The notes under the pieces were generated by a model. That model saw only the letters and a list, made by a program, of their open reading frames with translations. It searched no databases and was not told where the DNA came from. The translations under genes and the position numbers were made by a program. Shown here piece after piece: positions 25,752-34,788 of a stretch of DNA of 52,433 nt. Within the stretch, counting starts at the first letter, position 1; every line of letters begins with the position of its first letter. The DNA comes from an uncultured Mediterraneibacter sp. Lineage in GTDB: Bacteria; Bacillota; Clostridia; Lachnospirales; Lachnospiraceae. The DNA is taken from NCBI GenBank assembly GCA_944381495.1, contig CALWLJ010000023.1, positions 1 to 52,433 of the forward strand, given 5' to 3'.

Positions 25752-26262
25752 TTATGGCAAAATTCTAAAATCAATGCTGTCATATACCTTTGTCTCTAAC
25801 CGATCAAAAGGAATCGTCACCACGATACTATTCTCTCTCAGCTTTGCTGGATCCGATCCGAAAAGCCTAAGCCCGCCCCAAAATCCAGCATAAAATAAAT
25901 TTGCCATTTCATCCGTAATCTATCTCGGATGGATAATCCGTGTGCCCTGATCCAGATCATATTCCTCTAGTTTTTGCTCTCTGTTACAAACAATCTTATG
26001 TGTATATGAAATGCCGGAACAATCGAGAATATTTTTCAGAATTTGATTTTCCAGCTGCAGCTCATTAATCTTCCTCTACTATAGACTAATATTTTTAATA
26101 GAGCTTCCTCATTCAGGTGTTCCTCTCTTATCAGTTCTTCCGCTTCTTTTTTCTGTTCTTTTTGCGCAAATTGATAAAATGCATCCAAAGCACTTGCTTT
26201 ATCCTTTATTTCATCTAAAGACGTTTGATTAATAAAATCACAATCAAACTTTCCTTACTGCA
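25752..26262 (-). pseudogene. Degenerate gene remnant, possibly from a defence or mobile element
   Basis: Minus-strand coding is readable in pieces. FINQTSLDEIKDKAS through EELIREEHLNEE lies in one frame. A frame change near 26060-26090 leads to INELQLENQILKNILDCSGISY, then DQGTRIIHPR, an in-frame TAG near 25919, and ITDEMANLFYAGFWGG to a stop at 25752. The first piece is reminiscent of the helical C-terminus of type I restriction HsdR. The second resembles the coiled-coil and primase entry of TOTE-type conflict proteins. These resemblances are from memory and weak. At least one frameshift and one nonsense codon are clear. Confidence 0.6.
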
Positions 26263-26417
26263 ATACAAACTAAAAGTAAAGATAATCATCACTCTCAGGC
26301 CATATATGGCGCTTTCAGCAGTTAACGTACGCAGGACAAGCACCTCCACGCAGAGAACGCCTTTTTGACCTTCTACAGCCTTTTTAATGTTCTGCTGCCT
26401 TGTGGAGCTTCTATAAT

Positions 26418-27212
26418 CTACAGTAAATATTTGTAAACAAGTCTTTCTATCGTTCTGGTGTCCAGAACAATTTTCCCTGTCTCAAATGTAAGTATCAGCC
26501 GCTCGCCGGGATAAATGCCGTTTTCTTCATATGCCTGTATTTTTCTTACCGCATTCTGCGCATATACCGGGTCATCCATTCTTCCGTCATGCTCCCAGTA
26601 GATTTCCTGCTTTGTCTTTCTGGAAAGAAAAGTGAAATCCGGATGAACTGTACCAAAACGTTTTAAATACAAGGGGCATTCATATTTGTATAAAATACCG
26701 TTTCGGTAAAAAAAGTCTGCAAGGATTTTTTCTGATTTTGAACGCACTCGTTCACCTTTCTCTGTTAATATGACAGGCATATCTTCCCGAAATTCTTTTC
26801 TCTTGTAATCTTCAGCAGCCCACTTGTTTAATTGCTGTTCCCAGACAGGTTCAGCCGGCTCAATCAGCTTCTGTCTTTCAGGATGCTCAGCCCAAAAAAT
26901 TTTTTCAATTTCTTCCTCGTCATAATCTTTTGTAATCCTTCTGATCTGGGACAACCTTTTTTCAGCAAGCTTCATTATCTTTTCATCGTAAGATTTCTGG
27001 GCCAGTCTGTACGCCAGTTTCTCCTTCTCTCTCGGAAGATATTCCCCATTTTTTCTTCCTCCCGGCACACAGTAATAATACTGAACGCATTTGTTACTGC
27101 TGGACAAACGTAGTTTCCCCAGCGGAGCATCTTTCAATTGTTCCGAAGTCTTCTGAAGTATCTTCTCCAGTCTGTCCTGCTCCTGTAATAACATTTCTCT
27201 AAGACCTGCCAT
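26418..27212 (-). CDS. PD-(D/E)XK-like nuclease of unknown family
   Basis: 264 residues. The N-terminal half is helical and charged (LLQEQDRLEKILQKTSEQL; KLAYRLAQKSYDEKIMKLAEKRL). The C-terminal half contains the likely nuclease core: VRSKSEKILADFF near residue 155, HPDFTFL near 192, then EIYWEHDG near 205, matching Glu, Asp and Glu ligand positions. The start has AAAGGAA upstream. A 53-bp tandem repeat array lies 114 bp upstream on the same strand, and a decayed gene lies downstream. Nuclease activity is inferred from the motif pattern only. Confidence 0.6.
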   Translation of the reverse strand: MAGLREMLLQEQDRLEKILQKTSEQLKDAPLGKLRLSSSNKCVQYYYCVPGGRKNGEYLPREKEKLAYRLAQKSYDEKIMKLAEKRLSQIRRITKDYDEEEIEKIFWAEHPERQKLIEPAEPVWEQQLNKWAAEDYKRKEFREDMPVILTEKGERVRSKSEKILADFFYRNGILYKYECPLYLKRFGTVHPDFTFLSRKTKQEIYWEHDGRMDDPVYAQNAVRKIQAYEENGIYPGERLILTFETGKIVLDTRTIERLVYKYLL

Positions 27213-27325
27213 ATGAGTTTCCTTTCTATTTTTTTACATTTCCTGAATAAAACATGTCTGAAATAATAGACACTGTCCTGCTATAGAGTAACTTGTAATA
27301 ATAACTTCTGGAATTTATATTGATT

Positions 27326-27596
27326 TACGGTTGTGAATTGATTTATAGACTGTAAAACCGTAGTCTTTTATTGCCATATACGGTTAAAATCAGGCGGGCT
27401 AGTATCTGAGCCGTATCCCGTTCCTGATTCTTACGGTTGAATTTGGAGTTTCTGATATCCGAACCGTATCCTCACCACGATACTTGCGGTTGAATTCTAG
27501 TTTCTGATATTTGAACCGTCCTCCCACCACAATTCTTACGGTTAAAATTCGAGTTTCCGGTATCTAAACCACACTCTCACTACAATTCTTACGGTT
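27326..27596 (-). repeat. Tandem array of five 53-bp repeats
   Basis: Units start at 27326, 27379, 27432, 27485 and 27537, with a partial sixth at 27590; spacings are 53, 53, 53, 52 and 53. Each begins TACGGTT (one TGCGGTT). Most carry the complementary AACCGT about 23-25 bases later, so each unit can fold as a hairpin or present two half-sites. Units 2-4 are the most alike (ttctgatat and accacaattct segments). The array precedes the nuclease-like gene on its strand. A weak TGTCT/AGACA hairpin followed by a T-rich run lies between array and gene. Confidence 0.85.
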
Positions 27597-27686
27597 AGGA
27601 ATTGTTTTTCTTGTTATAGATTCGTTCCGGCAGTTCATCTGTTACCAAAACTGCCTGCATATATATGAAATGATTTCAGATTTGTT

Positions 27687-27718
27687 TGAAAAATCCCGGA
27701 AGCCAACACTTCCGGGAT
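27687..27718 (-). terminator. Terminator of rplM-rpsI
   Basis: A perfect 10-bp stem (27693-27702 with 27709-27718; ATCCCGGAAG/CTTCCGGGAT), 6-base loop, then a T5 run on the minus strand. It insulates the ribosomal-protein operon from the repeat array beyond it. Confidence 0.85.
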
Positions 27719-27753
27719 AGAATATCTTTCGTAATCCTGCGCGAACGCTTTGA

Positions 27754-28146
27754 TTAACGTTTGGAGAACTGCGGAGCTCTACGAGCTGCTTTGAGTCCGT
27801 ATTTCTTACGCTCTTTCATTCTCGGGTCACGAGTCAGGAATCCTGCGCTCTTGAGAACCGGTCTGTAATCAGCGTCAGCTTCAAGAAGAGCTCTTGCGAT
27901 ACCATGACGGATCGCGCCAGCCTGTCCTGTGTAACCGCCGCCGTGAACGTTTACGATAACATCGAATTTGTCTGTTGTCTCAGTCGCAACGAGCGGCTGG
28001 CGAACAACAACCTTCAGTGTCTCAAGTCCGAGATACTCGTCGATGTCTCTTTTATTGATAGTGATCTTACCTGTTCCAGGTACAAGATAAACTCTTGCTA
28101 CTGATTTTTTTCTTCTTCCTGTTCCGTAATATTTTGCGTTAGCCAC
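27754..28146 (-). CDS. rpsI: 30S ribosomal protein S9
   Basis: 130 residues, standard length. The N-terminus [18 protein letters not shown] and the C-terminal basic tail [17 protein letters not shown] are diagnostic; the tail reaches the ribosomal P site. It is co-transcribed with rplM, 26 bp downstream. Confidence 0.98.
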   Translation of the reverse strand: MANAKYYGTGRRKKSVARVYLVPGTGKITINKRDIDEYLGLETLKVVVRQPLVATETTDKFDVIVNVHGGGYTGQAGAIRHGIARALLEADADYRPVLKSAGFLTRDPRMKERKKYGLKAARRAPQFSKR

Positions 28147-28172
28147 TGTTATATCCTCCTTTCAACCTCTAC

Positions 28173-28601
28173 CTAAAATGTCAGAACTTCCGGCTTCTGA
28201 GCCTGATGTGCATGCTCTGGGCCAGCGTATACATGAAGCTTCTTGATCATGTCTCTTCCCATAGGTCCTTTCGGGAGCATTCCCTTAACAGCCAGCTCGA
28301 TAACCTTCTCAGGTTTCTTTGCCATCATCTCGGCAAGTGTTGTCTCTCTCATTCCTCCAACATAATCGGAGTGATTGTAGTAAATCTTCTGCTGAAGTTT
28401 CTTACCTGTAACTTTTACTTTCTCAGCATTCACAACGATCACATAGTCTCCTGTGTCGATGTGCGGTGTATATTCCGGCTTGTTCTTTCCTCTGAGCACT
28501 CTAGCGACCTCAGATGCAAGACGGCCTAATGTGCAGTTCTCAGCGTCAACCACATACCATTTTCTTTCAATCTTGTCAGGGTTAGCCATATAAGTTTTCA
28601 T
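28173..28601 (-). CDS. rplM: 50S ribosomal protein L13
   Basis: 142 residues from ATG at 28601 (AGGAGG upstream); the frame stays open for 34 more residues inside the leader but that is not L13. Motifs [33 protein letters not shown] and [10 protein letters not shown] are present. It is followed by rpsI. In many Clostridia this pair follows truA; here truA is about 7 kb away. Confidence 0.98.
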   Translation of the reverse strand: MKTYMANPDKIERKWYVVDAENCTLGRLASEVARVLRGKNKPEYTPHIDTGDYVIVVNAEKVKVTGKKLQQKIYYNHSDYVGGMRETTLAEMMAKKPEKVIELAVKGMLPKGPMGRDMIKKLHVYAGPEHAHQAQKPEVLTF

Positions 28602-28711
28602 GGGTGTTCCTCCTATAATAATCATCAGATAACATTTACAATATATATGTGAAATCAGCATACTCCGGGGCTTATGGCGCATACTGTTTCTCCCTTTTGT
28701 CACGCTGTAAT
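28602..28711 (-). promoter_or_regulatory. rplM 5' leader, possible L13 autoregulatory leader
   Basis: About 100 nt between the promoter and rplM. CAGTAT and ATGCTG can pair around a G/C-rich loop. Bacillus-type L13 leaders regulate this operon, but I cannot match a consensus by eye. Confidence 0.3.
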
Positions 28712-28740
28712 ATTATAGTACCAGAATTCTGCCCTGTCAA
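28712..28740 (-). promoter_or_regulatory. rplM-rpsI promoter
   Basis: Perfect consensus on the minus strand: TTGACA (28735-28740), 17 bases, TATAAT (28712-28717). Confidence 0.85.
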
Positions 28741-28759
28741 GAAGTTTCTGCCCGGGTTT

Positions 28760-29860
28760 TTATTTTCTTTTCCGTATAACGACTACTGCGATCACAGCTG
28801 CCGCAGCCGCCACCAACAGGACGATCCACGCCGTAACATTTGTGTCATCGCCGGTCTCAGGAACAGCAGCCGTCTTTCCATATCCAACAGCCCCGGAATC
28901 CGTTTTCACAGAGGTTCCTGATGTTCCTGCCGAAGCTGACAGCTTTACCTTATTCAGCTCCAGCCGGTCTACCTTTTCTGTTGGTTCCAGCCGGTCCGGA
29001 AGCTGCATCTGAGCCTCGTCCTTTTTCTGAGTAATGGCATAGAGTCCCAGCTCTTCTGTCTCAAATACTGCTGTTCCGTCTTCCAGCCGGATCGTCTGCT
29101 CTGTCCGGCTGCCGTCCATACCGATCTTGTAAACCGCCAGCCGGTCCGAGCCATATCCGGCAGGAACAGGGATCTTCACTGTTACTGCTCCTGCCGGTGT
29201 CACGCTCTGTCCGGTCATGTCCCACAGCCCCAGATTATAAATCCGAAACTGATCCTGCGTAGCAGAAAGGAGCATGCTCAGCATCTCATATTCTTCTCCG
29301 CTTTCAATAGGAGTTACCACAAAAAACGACGGCACAGATATAATACCAGCATCGGCTTCAATTGCAATGCCTGTTGCAGGATCTGAAGCAATATAAGGAT
29401 CCCCCGTATCGGACGGAATTTCCGGATCAGTCAGACCAGAATCCCCATTTCCGGATCCTTCCCCATTTTCCGGGCAGGAGGGCGTGTCAGTATCGGCTGT
29501 TCCGACCTCAGTCCCGTCCTGATCAATGTCTGTCTCAGATTCTGTCGTGCCGCTGTCTGTATCCATTTCTTCATCTGACGCTGTATCATCATTTTCTAAT
29601 ACTGTATGATTTTCCTGACAGCTTTTACCGCTTTCTTCTATTATAATCTCCGTTTCTGACTGATCCGTTACATTTCCAGTATCCTGCCTTGCGGTTTCCG
29701 CATCCGCTTCTTCACCCGCAGCGGAATCTCCCGCTTCCGTCTCCGCAGCATTATCAGACGCAGTCTGTCCGTCCGCATATACCGGGATTCCCGCCGCAAG
29801 GAGCACCCCCGCCAGAAGGAATACTGCCAGCTTTCTCATATCTATTACATGTTTTTTCAT
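28760..29860 (-). CDS. Sortase-anchored acidic surface protein
   Basis: 366 residues from ATG at 29860 (GGAGGG upstream). The signal peptide is about residues 1-29 (MRKLAVFLLAGVLLAAGIPVYA). A long Asp/Glu/Thr/Ser/Gly-rich unstructured region spans about 30-160. A compact domain follows (about 165-290; SFFVVTPIESGEEYEML, AVYKIGMDGSRTEQTIRLEDG). The C-terminal sorting signal is VPETG, then a hydrophobic helix and RKRK. It would be cell-wall linked in a monoderm. No enzymatic motif is visible; the acidic stalk suggests a spacer. It is not the operon partner of rplM, which has its own promoter. Confidence 0.85.
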   Translation of the reverse strand: MKKHVIDMRKLAVFLLAGVLLAAGIPVYADGQTASDNAAETEAGDSAAGEEADAETARQDTGNVTDQSETEIIIEESGKSCQENHTVLENDDTASDEEMDTDSGTTESETDIDQDGTEVGTADTDTPSCPENGEGSGNGDSGLTDPEIPSDTGDPYIASDPATGIAIEADAGIISVPSFFVVTPIESGEEYEMLSMLLSATQDQFRIYNLGLWDMTGQSVTPAGAVTVKIPVPAGYGSDRLAVYKIGMDGSRTEQTIRLEDGTAVFETEELGLYAITQKKDEAQMQLPDRLEPTEKVDRLELNKVKLSASAGTSGTSVKTDSGAVGYGKTAAVPETGDDTNVTAWIVLLVAAAAAVIAVVVIRKRK

Positions 29861-30066
29861 GAATATCCCTCCATTCATTCTGATCAGGTTCCTGATGGCT
29901 TTCGACTTCAGGCATCAGGAAATATAACATTTCATTAATATTTTAGCATGTTTTTAGTATATTCCCCAAAAAATTTACTGTCAATTATTACTATCTTTCA
30001 TTCTGTATATCATTAAGTTTTCATCATTTTTCATAAAAAATTGTTCTTTTTTGTCTCCATTTATGA

Positions 30067-30072
30067 TATACT
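30067..30072 (+). promoter_or_regulatory. Extended -10 promoter of the GH13 gene
   Basis: TGATATACT with the TG extension gives TATACT at 30067-30072. No good -35 is seen at the right spacing. The gap 29879-30150 has no gene. Confidence 0.45.
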
Positions 30073-30150
30073 GATAAAGATTTATGTCTGCCGTAAGGCG
30101 GACAAAGCCTGATACACAAACATGACTATTAATGAAAGAAGGTACTGACT

Positions 30151-31614
30151 ATGTGGGCTTACAACGAAACTTTTTATCAGATATATCCTATCGGATTCTG
30201 CGGCGCTCCGGTACACAACGACGGGGTGACTGCGCACCGCATCCTCAAGATCGGTGAATGGGCAGAATATTTGCAGGAGCTTGGGATCGGTTCTATCATC
30301 CTGAACCCGATCTTCGAGTCTGACAACCACGGCTATGACACGAGAGATTTCAAGAAGATTGACTGCCGCCTGGGAACGAATGACGATTTCAAGAAGGTCT
30401 GTCAGCAGCTCCACGACCATAACGTGAAGATCATGCTGGACGGCGTTTTCAATCACGTAGGCAGAGGATTCTGGGCCTTCAAGGATGTCCAGGAGAAGAA
30501 ATGGGACTCCCCGTACAAGGACTGGTTCAAGATCAACTTCGATGGAAACAGCTGCTACAACGACGGCTTCTGGTACCAGGGATGGGAAGGCCATTATGAA
30601 CTGGTGGAGCTGAATCTTCAGAATCCGGCTGTAGTGGATTATCTCCTGGAATGTGTAAAGATGTGGATCGATGAGTTCGAGATCGACGGGCTCCGGCTGG
30701 ATGTGGCTTACAGCCTGGATCACAACTTCATGCGCAGACTGCGTTCCTACTGTGATCAGATCAAACCGGGATTCGCGCTGATCGGCGAGGTTCTCTTCGG
30801 TGATTACAACCTGATCGTAAACGACGAGATGCTCCACAGCTGCACAAACTATGAGTGCTATAAAGGAATCTATTCCAGTTTCAACAGTATGAATCTTTTC
30901 GAGATCGCCCATTCCCTGAACCGTCAGTTCGGACCGGAACAGTGGTGCATCTACCGCGGAAAGCATCTCATGACATTTGTTGACAATCACGACGTGACCA
31001 GGATCGCCAGCATCCTGACGAACAAAAAACACCTGCCCCTGGCCTACGGCATTCTCTTCGGCATGCCGGGCATTCCCTGCATTTACTATGGAAGCGAATG
31101 GGGTGAGGAAGGTGTGAAGGCACCGGACAACGACTATGCTCTGAGGCCTTGCTTTGATGAACCGAAGCCAAATGAGCTGACAGAGTTCATCCGTCACCTG
31201 ATCGCGGTCCGCAGGACGAGCGATCCCCTCTGCAACGGTGTTTACCGAAATGTAGTGATCACCAATCATCAGCTTATATTTGAGCGCAAGAGCGACAGCG
31301 GCAGAGTTCTGGTAGCCGTCAACGCCTCTGACTCCGAATACACAGCGAACCATGGTGAACTTCAGGGAACTTATGTCAACATGCTGGAGGAAGAGCTGCC
31401 GGATGCAGACTTCTCTAAGGCCGCAGATAAAGCAGACGCCAACGCTTCAGAAAACGTTACTTCAAAAGCTGATGTTTCCGCAGCAGAGCCGGCATCCGAT
31501 GCTGCTCCCGCCGCTGATGCTGAAGAGCCGGTGAAGAAGTCTCCTGAACCGGTCACACTCTCCGGACAGCTTGTCATGCCGCCTTACAGCGTTCAGTATC
31601 TCAGGGCGCTTTAA
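30151..31614 (+). CDS. GH13 alpha-amylase-family glycoside hydrolase
   Basis: 487 residues, no signal peptide, so cytoplasmic. The GH13 regions are clear: I DGVFNHVG (about 97), II GLRLDVAYS with the nucleophile Asp (about 188), III LIGEVLF with the acid Glu (about 212), IV FVDNHDVTRI with the third Asp (about 276). It probably acts on short alpha-glucans (cyclomaltodextrinase/neopullulanase or alpha-glucosidase type). The C-terminal beta domain is interrupted by an Ala/Glu/Asp-rich stretch of about 45 residues (about 420-465), unusual for the family. It stands alone on the plus strand. Confidence 0.9.
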   Translation: MWAYNETFYQIYPIGFCGAPVHNDGVTAHRILKIGEWAEYLQELGIGSIILNPIFESDNHGYDTRDFKKIDCRLGTNDDFKKVCQQLHDHNVKIMLDGVFNHVGRGFWAFKDVQEKKWDSPYKDWFKINFDGNSCYNDGFWYQGWEGHYELVELNLQNPAVVDYLLECVKMWIDEFEIDGLRLDVAYSLDHNFMRRLRSYCDQIKPGFALIGEVLFGDYNLIVNDEMLHSCTNYECYKGIYSSFNSMNLFEIAHSLNRQFGPEQWCIYRGKHLMTFVDNHDVTRIASILTNKKHLPLAYGILFGMPGIPCIYYGSEWGEEGVKAPDNDYALRPCFDEPKPNELTEFIRHLIAVRRTSDPLCNGVYRNVVITNHQLIFERKSDSGRVLVAVNASDSEYTANHGELQGTYVNMLEEELPDADFSKAADKADANASENVTSKADVSAAEPASDAAPAADAEEPVKKSPEPVTLSGQLVMPPYSVQYLRAL

Positions 31615-31676
31615 ACATTGATACCGACCAGGCCGGAACAACAGTAAGATAGTAAGAAGTATAATATAATTTAATA

Positions 31677-31741
31677 AGAAGCCTCCGCGGTTTACCGTCA
31701 GATACCGTGAATGTATCAGACCGGAAACCGCGGAGGCTTCT
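31677..31741. terminator. Bidirectional terminator between GH13 gene and tyrS
   Basis: A perfect 17-bp stem (31677-31693 with 31725-31741) with G/C-rich core GCCTCCGCGG. T-rich sequence follows on the plus strand, and TTATTAAATT follows on the minus strand. It separates convergent genes. Confidence 0.8.
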
Positions 31742-31823
31742 TTCTGCTTAATTCTCTCTTTATGGATTATATATGGATAATATCTCCAGCTTTCTCTTCC
31801 GCCAGGGATCCGGATCCTTCCCT

Positions 31824-33047
31824 TTATTTTACTACTACACGGCGGAAGTTCTTCTTTCCTCTCTTGAGTACGATTCCATCTCCTGTAAATGTGTCCTTTC
31901 CGAAAGAAGCATCGATAGCAGCTACCTTCTCTCCGTCAACGGTAACGCCGCCCTGCTGTACTGCACGTCTCGCCTCAGATCTGGAAGGTACAAGACCGCT
32001 CTTCACAAGTACAGTAAGGATGTCGATCGTTCCATCCTGGAAATCCTCGTCTGTCAGCTCTGTAGTAGGCATCTCTGCCGCATTTCCCTTGCTGAACAGC
32101 GCCCGGGCGCTCTCCTGGGCTTTCTTCGCCTCTTCCTCGCCGTGAACAAGCTTGGTCAGCTCGTATGCCAGGATCTCTTTCGCTGTGTTCAGCTGCGCGC
32201 CTTCCCAGGAGTCCATCTTGTCGATCTCTTCCAGAGGCAGGAAGGTAAGCATGCGGATACATTTCAGCACGTCCGCGTCAGCCACATTTCTCCAGTACTG
32301 GTAGAATTCGAAAGGTGAAGTCTTGTTGGGATCAAGCCATACCGCGCCGGACTGTGTCTTGCCCATCTTCTTTCCTTCGGAGTTCAGAAGCAGAGTGATC
32401 GTCATGGCACCAGCGTCCTCGCCAAGCTTTCTGCGGATCAGCTCTGTTCCCGCCAGCATGTTGCTCCACTGATCGTCGCCGCCGAACTGCAGGTTGCAGC
32501 CGTATTTCTGGAACAGTGCGTAGAAATCATAAGCCTGCATGATCATGTAGTTGAACTCAAGGAAGCTTAATCCTCTCTCCATCCTCTGCTTGTAACACTC
32601 TGCCGTCAGCATTCTGTTTACAGAGAAATGCGGCCCCACTTCACGAAGCAGCTCGATATAGTTCAGATCAAGCAGCCAGTCCGCGTTGTTCACCATAAGG
32701 GCCTTGCCGTCTGAAAAGTCGATAAAACGGCTCATCTGCTCCTTGAAGCAGTCACAGTTATGCTGGATCTGCTCCGGCGTCATCATACTCCTCATATCCG
32801 TTCTTCCGGAAGGATCGCCGATGTAGCCTGTACCTCCTCCGATCAGAGCGATCGGCTTGTTTCCCGCCTCCTGGAGACGTTTCATCAGGCACAGCGCCAT
32901 GAAATGTCCCACATGAAGGCTGTCCGCCGTAGGATCGAATCCGATGTAAAATACCGCTTTCCCGTTGTTCACAAGATCACGGATCCGCTCCTCGTCCGTC
33001 ACCTGAGCGATCAGGCCTCTTGCCTGAAGTTCCTCATAAATTCCCAT
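31824..33047 (-). CDS. tyrS: Tyrosyl-tRNA synthetase
   Basis: 407 residues from ATG at 33047; an upstream in-frame extension is the T-box leader. The class I signature HVGH is in [11 protein letters not shown] near residue 45 and the KMSKS-type loop is KKMGKTQSG near residue 230. QAYDFYALF and GGDDQWSNM match the tyrosine/tRNA-binding region. A C-terminal S4-like domain follows ([20 protein letters not shown]). Expression is controlled by the upstream tyrosine T-box. Confidence 0.97.
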   Translation of the reverse strand: MGIYEELQARGLIAQVTDEERIRDLVNNGKAVFYIGFDPTADSLHVGHFMALCLMKRLQEAGNKPIALIGGGTGYIGDPSGRTDMRSMMTPEQIQHNCDCFKEQMSRFIDFSDGKALMVNNADWLLDLNYIELLREVGPHFSVNRMLTAECYKQRMERGLSFLEFNYMIMQAYDFYALFQKYGCNLQFGGDDQWSNMLAGTELIRRKLGEDAGAMTITLLLNSEGKKMGKTQSGAVWLDPNKTSPFEFYQYWRNVADADVLKCIRMLTFLPLEEIDKMDSWEGAQLNTAKEILAYELTKLVHGEEEAKKAQESARALFSKGNAAEMPTTELTDEDFQDGTIDILTVLVKSGLVPSRSEARRAVQQGGVTVDGEKVAAIDASFGKDTFTGDGIVLKRGKKNFRRVVVK

Positions 33048-33165
33048 CGTTTTTTTCTCCTTTTCCTGCTTTTCTGTTTCTCTCCGCACCACAATGCAGG
33101 ATTCTCCGGCAATCGGTCTCTGCCCGAAAGACTTTATATTCTGTCGGAATGACTTCTCCGGATAA

Positions 33166-33470
33166 TAAAAAACGTCCTTGCTGCTCATCGCAGCAAGGAC
33201 GGATATCTGCCGTGGTACCACCTTACTTCACTGACCGGGATCCTCGCTGTCCCCTGTCAGCCTCTCCGGGACGATAACGTGCCCCACTCCGCCGCAGCCT
33301 ACGCGTCCATGTCCGTCAGCACTGTCTCCTCACAGTACCGTTCCGGTCAGGATTTCGGTGCGAAGCTCCGGGATGTATTCGCCAGACGGGATTCCTGCGC
33401 CTCTCAGCTGCCGGCTGCTCTCTGTTTTCCTCCGCTGTCTGCTACTTCTTCCCTTCCATGCCTTTCTTAC
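33166..33470 (-). promoter_or_regulatory. Tyrosine T-box leader of tyrS
   Basis: The minus-strand leader has the T-box core AAGGTGGTACCACGG (about 33210-33224). A terminator stem follows at 33174-33184/33190-33200 (GTCCTTGCTGC arms) with a T6 tract. In Stem I the specifier is TAC (Tyr) at 33375-33377, in the usual GAA-TAC-A context. Uncharged tRNA-Tyr should bind and favour antitermination. Confidence 0.95.
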
Positions 33471-33479
33471 ATATGAGAA

Positions 33480-33508
33480 ATATTAGCCTATCATTTCCGT
33501 TTTGTCAA
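33480..33508 (-). promoter_or_regulatory. tyrS promoter
   Basis: Minus-strand TTGACA (33503-33508), 17 bases, TAATAT (33480-33485), immediately upstream of the T-box leader and 11 bases after the nagA stop. Confidence 0.8.
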
Positions 33509-33518
33509 GCGTATTTTG

Positions 33519-34670
33519 TCACTGTTTCACGCCGTTTACATAGACTGCCTTCACATTCAGATTCTCATCCAGCAGGACAAAGTCTGCGTCTTTGCCCACG
33601 GAAATGCTTCCGCAGCGGTCGTAGACACCGATCTCTTTCGCCGGATTCATTGTCACACATGCAACCGCATCCTCCAGCGGAATTCCCATCTTCAGGACAG
33701 CCGTCTTCATACATCCCATCAGATCCGTCACAGACCCCGCTATCGTTCCGTCTGCAAGTGTAGCAAGAGAGCCCTTCACAAAAACGTCCTGACCGCCCAG
33801 AGTGTACTGGCCGTCTGTCAGGCCTGCCGCCCTCATGCTGTCGCTGATCAGGATGATCCTGTCGGCGCCAAACATGGCAAAGGTAGCCCGTACTACGGAA
33901 GGATGGATATGGATGCCGTCACAGATCAGTTCCGCATGGCACTTCTCATCATCCCTGGCCGCTCCGATGACGCCGGGAGCCCTGTGGCTGAAGGGCGGCA
34001 TGGCATTATACAGATGAGTTACATGGCTTGCGCCTTCTTCCAGCGCCTTTGCCGCTGTATCATAGTCGGCCACCGTATGGGCGATAGAGATCACCACTTC
34101 ATCCTTCACATCCCGGATAAACTCCATGGCGCCGTCATTTTCCGGAGCAATATCGACCAGTTTGATGAGCCCGCCGGACTCTTCCTGAAGTTTTCGGAAC
34201 AGCGCCGTGTCACACTTGCGGATATGATCTGCCGCCTGAGCGCCTTTTTTCTTCTCGCTGATAAAAGGCCCCTCCATATTGATACCGACCAGTTTGGCAC
34301 CTTTGCCGTCCCACTGGCCCGCCGCCTTTTTCTCATCAGTGGATCTTCGGTATTCCGCCGCATTCTTCATGATCTTGTGCAGATCTTCTTCTGCAAGTGT
34401 CATGGTAGCCGGACAGATAGAAGTGACTCCGACTGAAGCCTCATATTTTGCCATATTCTCCACTGCCTGGAGAGACGCATCGCAGAAATCATCCCCCACA
34501 CACCCATGAAAATGGATATCCACAAGACCCGGGATCATAAAACAGCCTCCGCCGTCTACGATCTCTCCGGCCCCCTGAGCCGGATCCACGAACCTGCCGT
34601 CTTCCACTGCTGCTCTTCCCTCTGTAAAAGTCTTGTCTTCGCCAAATATTTTTACATTTTCTATGATCAT
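33519..34670 (-). CDS. nagA: N-acetylglucosamine-6-phosphate deacetylase
   Basis: 383 residues from ATG at 34670 (AAGGAG upstream). Amidohydrolase metal site DIHFHGCVGDDF near residue 58, then SIAHTVADYDTA, THLYNAMPPFSHR, CDGIHIHP and the catalytic Asp in LISDSMRAAG. It releases acetate from GlcNAc-6-P. Its product feeds NagB, encoded just upstream in the same operon. A 118-bp gap with a strong hairpin separates the two genes. Confidence 0.96.
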   Translation of the reverse strand: MIIENVKIFGEDKTFTEGRAAVEDGRFVDPAQGAGEIVDGGGCFMIPGLVDIHFHGCVGDDFCDASLQAVENMAKYEASVGVTSICPATMTLAEEDLHKIMKNAAEYRRSTDEKKAAGQWDGKGAKLVGINMEGPFISEKKKGAQAADHIRKCDTALFRKLQEESGGLIKLVDIAPENDGAMEFIRDVKDEVVISIAHTVADYDTAAKALEEGASHVTHLYNAMPPFSHRAPGVIGAARDDEKCHAELICDGIHIHPSVVRATFAMFGADRIILISDSMRAAGLTDGQYTLGGQDVFVKGSLATLADGTIAGSVTDLMGCMKTAVLKMGIPLEDAVACVTMNPAKEIGVYDRCGSISVGKDADFVLLDENLNVKAVYVNGVKQ

Positions 34671-34690
34671 ATATTCTGACTCCTTTTCAC

Positions 34691-34736
34691 AAAACAGCCT
34701 CCGCCTGTGTCTATTCCCCATGCCACAGACGGAGGC
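34691..34736 (-). terminator. Intercistronic hairpin between nagB and nagA
   Basis: A 13-bp stem with one G-U pair on the RNA (34697-34709 with 34724-34736; GCCTCCG-type arms), followed on the minus strand by TGTTTTG. It may reduce nagA expression relative to nagB. Confidence 0.55.
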
Positions 34737-34788
34737 CGCCGTATTCCGGTTAAATCATCCGCTGTCTTTCCGGCGCTCCCCACACTGA

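Noticed and set aside
27326-27596. CRISPR array
   Set aside because: The repeated period has no alternation of constant repeat and unique spacer; similarity runs through most of the unit and there are no cas genes.
30082-31353. 423-codon minus-strand ORF
   Set aside because: Antisense to the GH13 gene, whose catalytic motifs are clear; codon-bias shadow.
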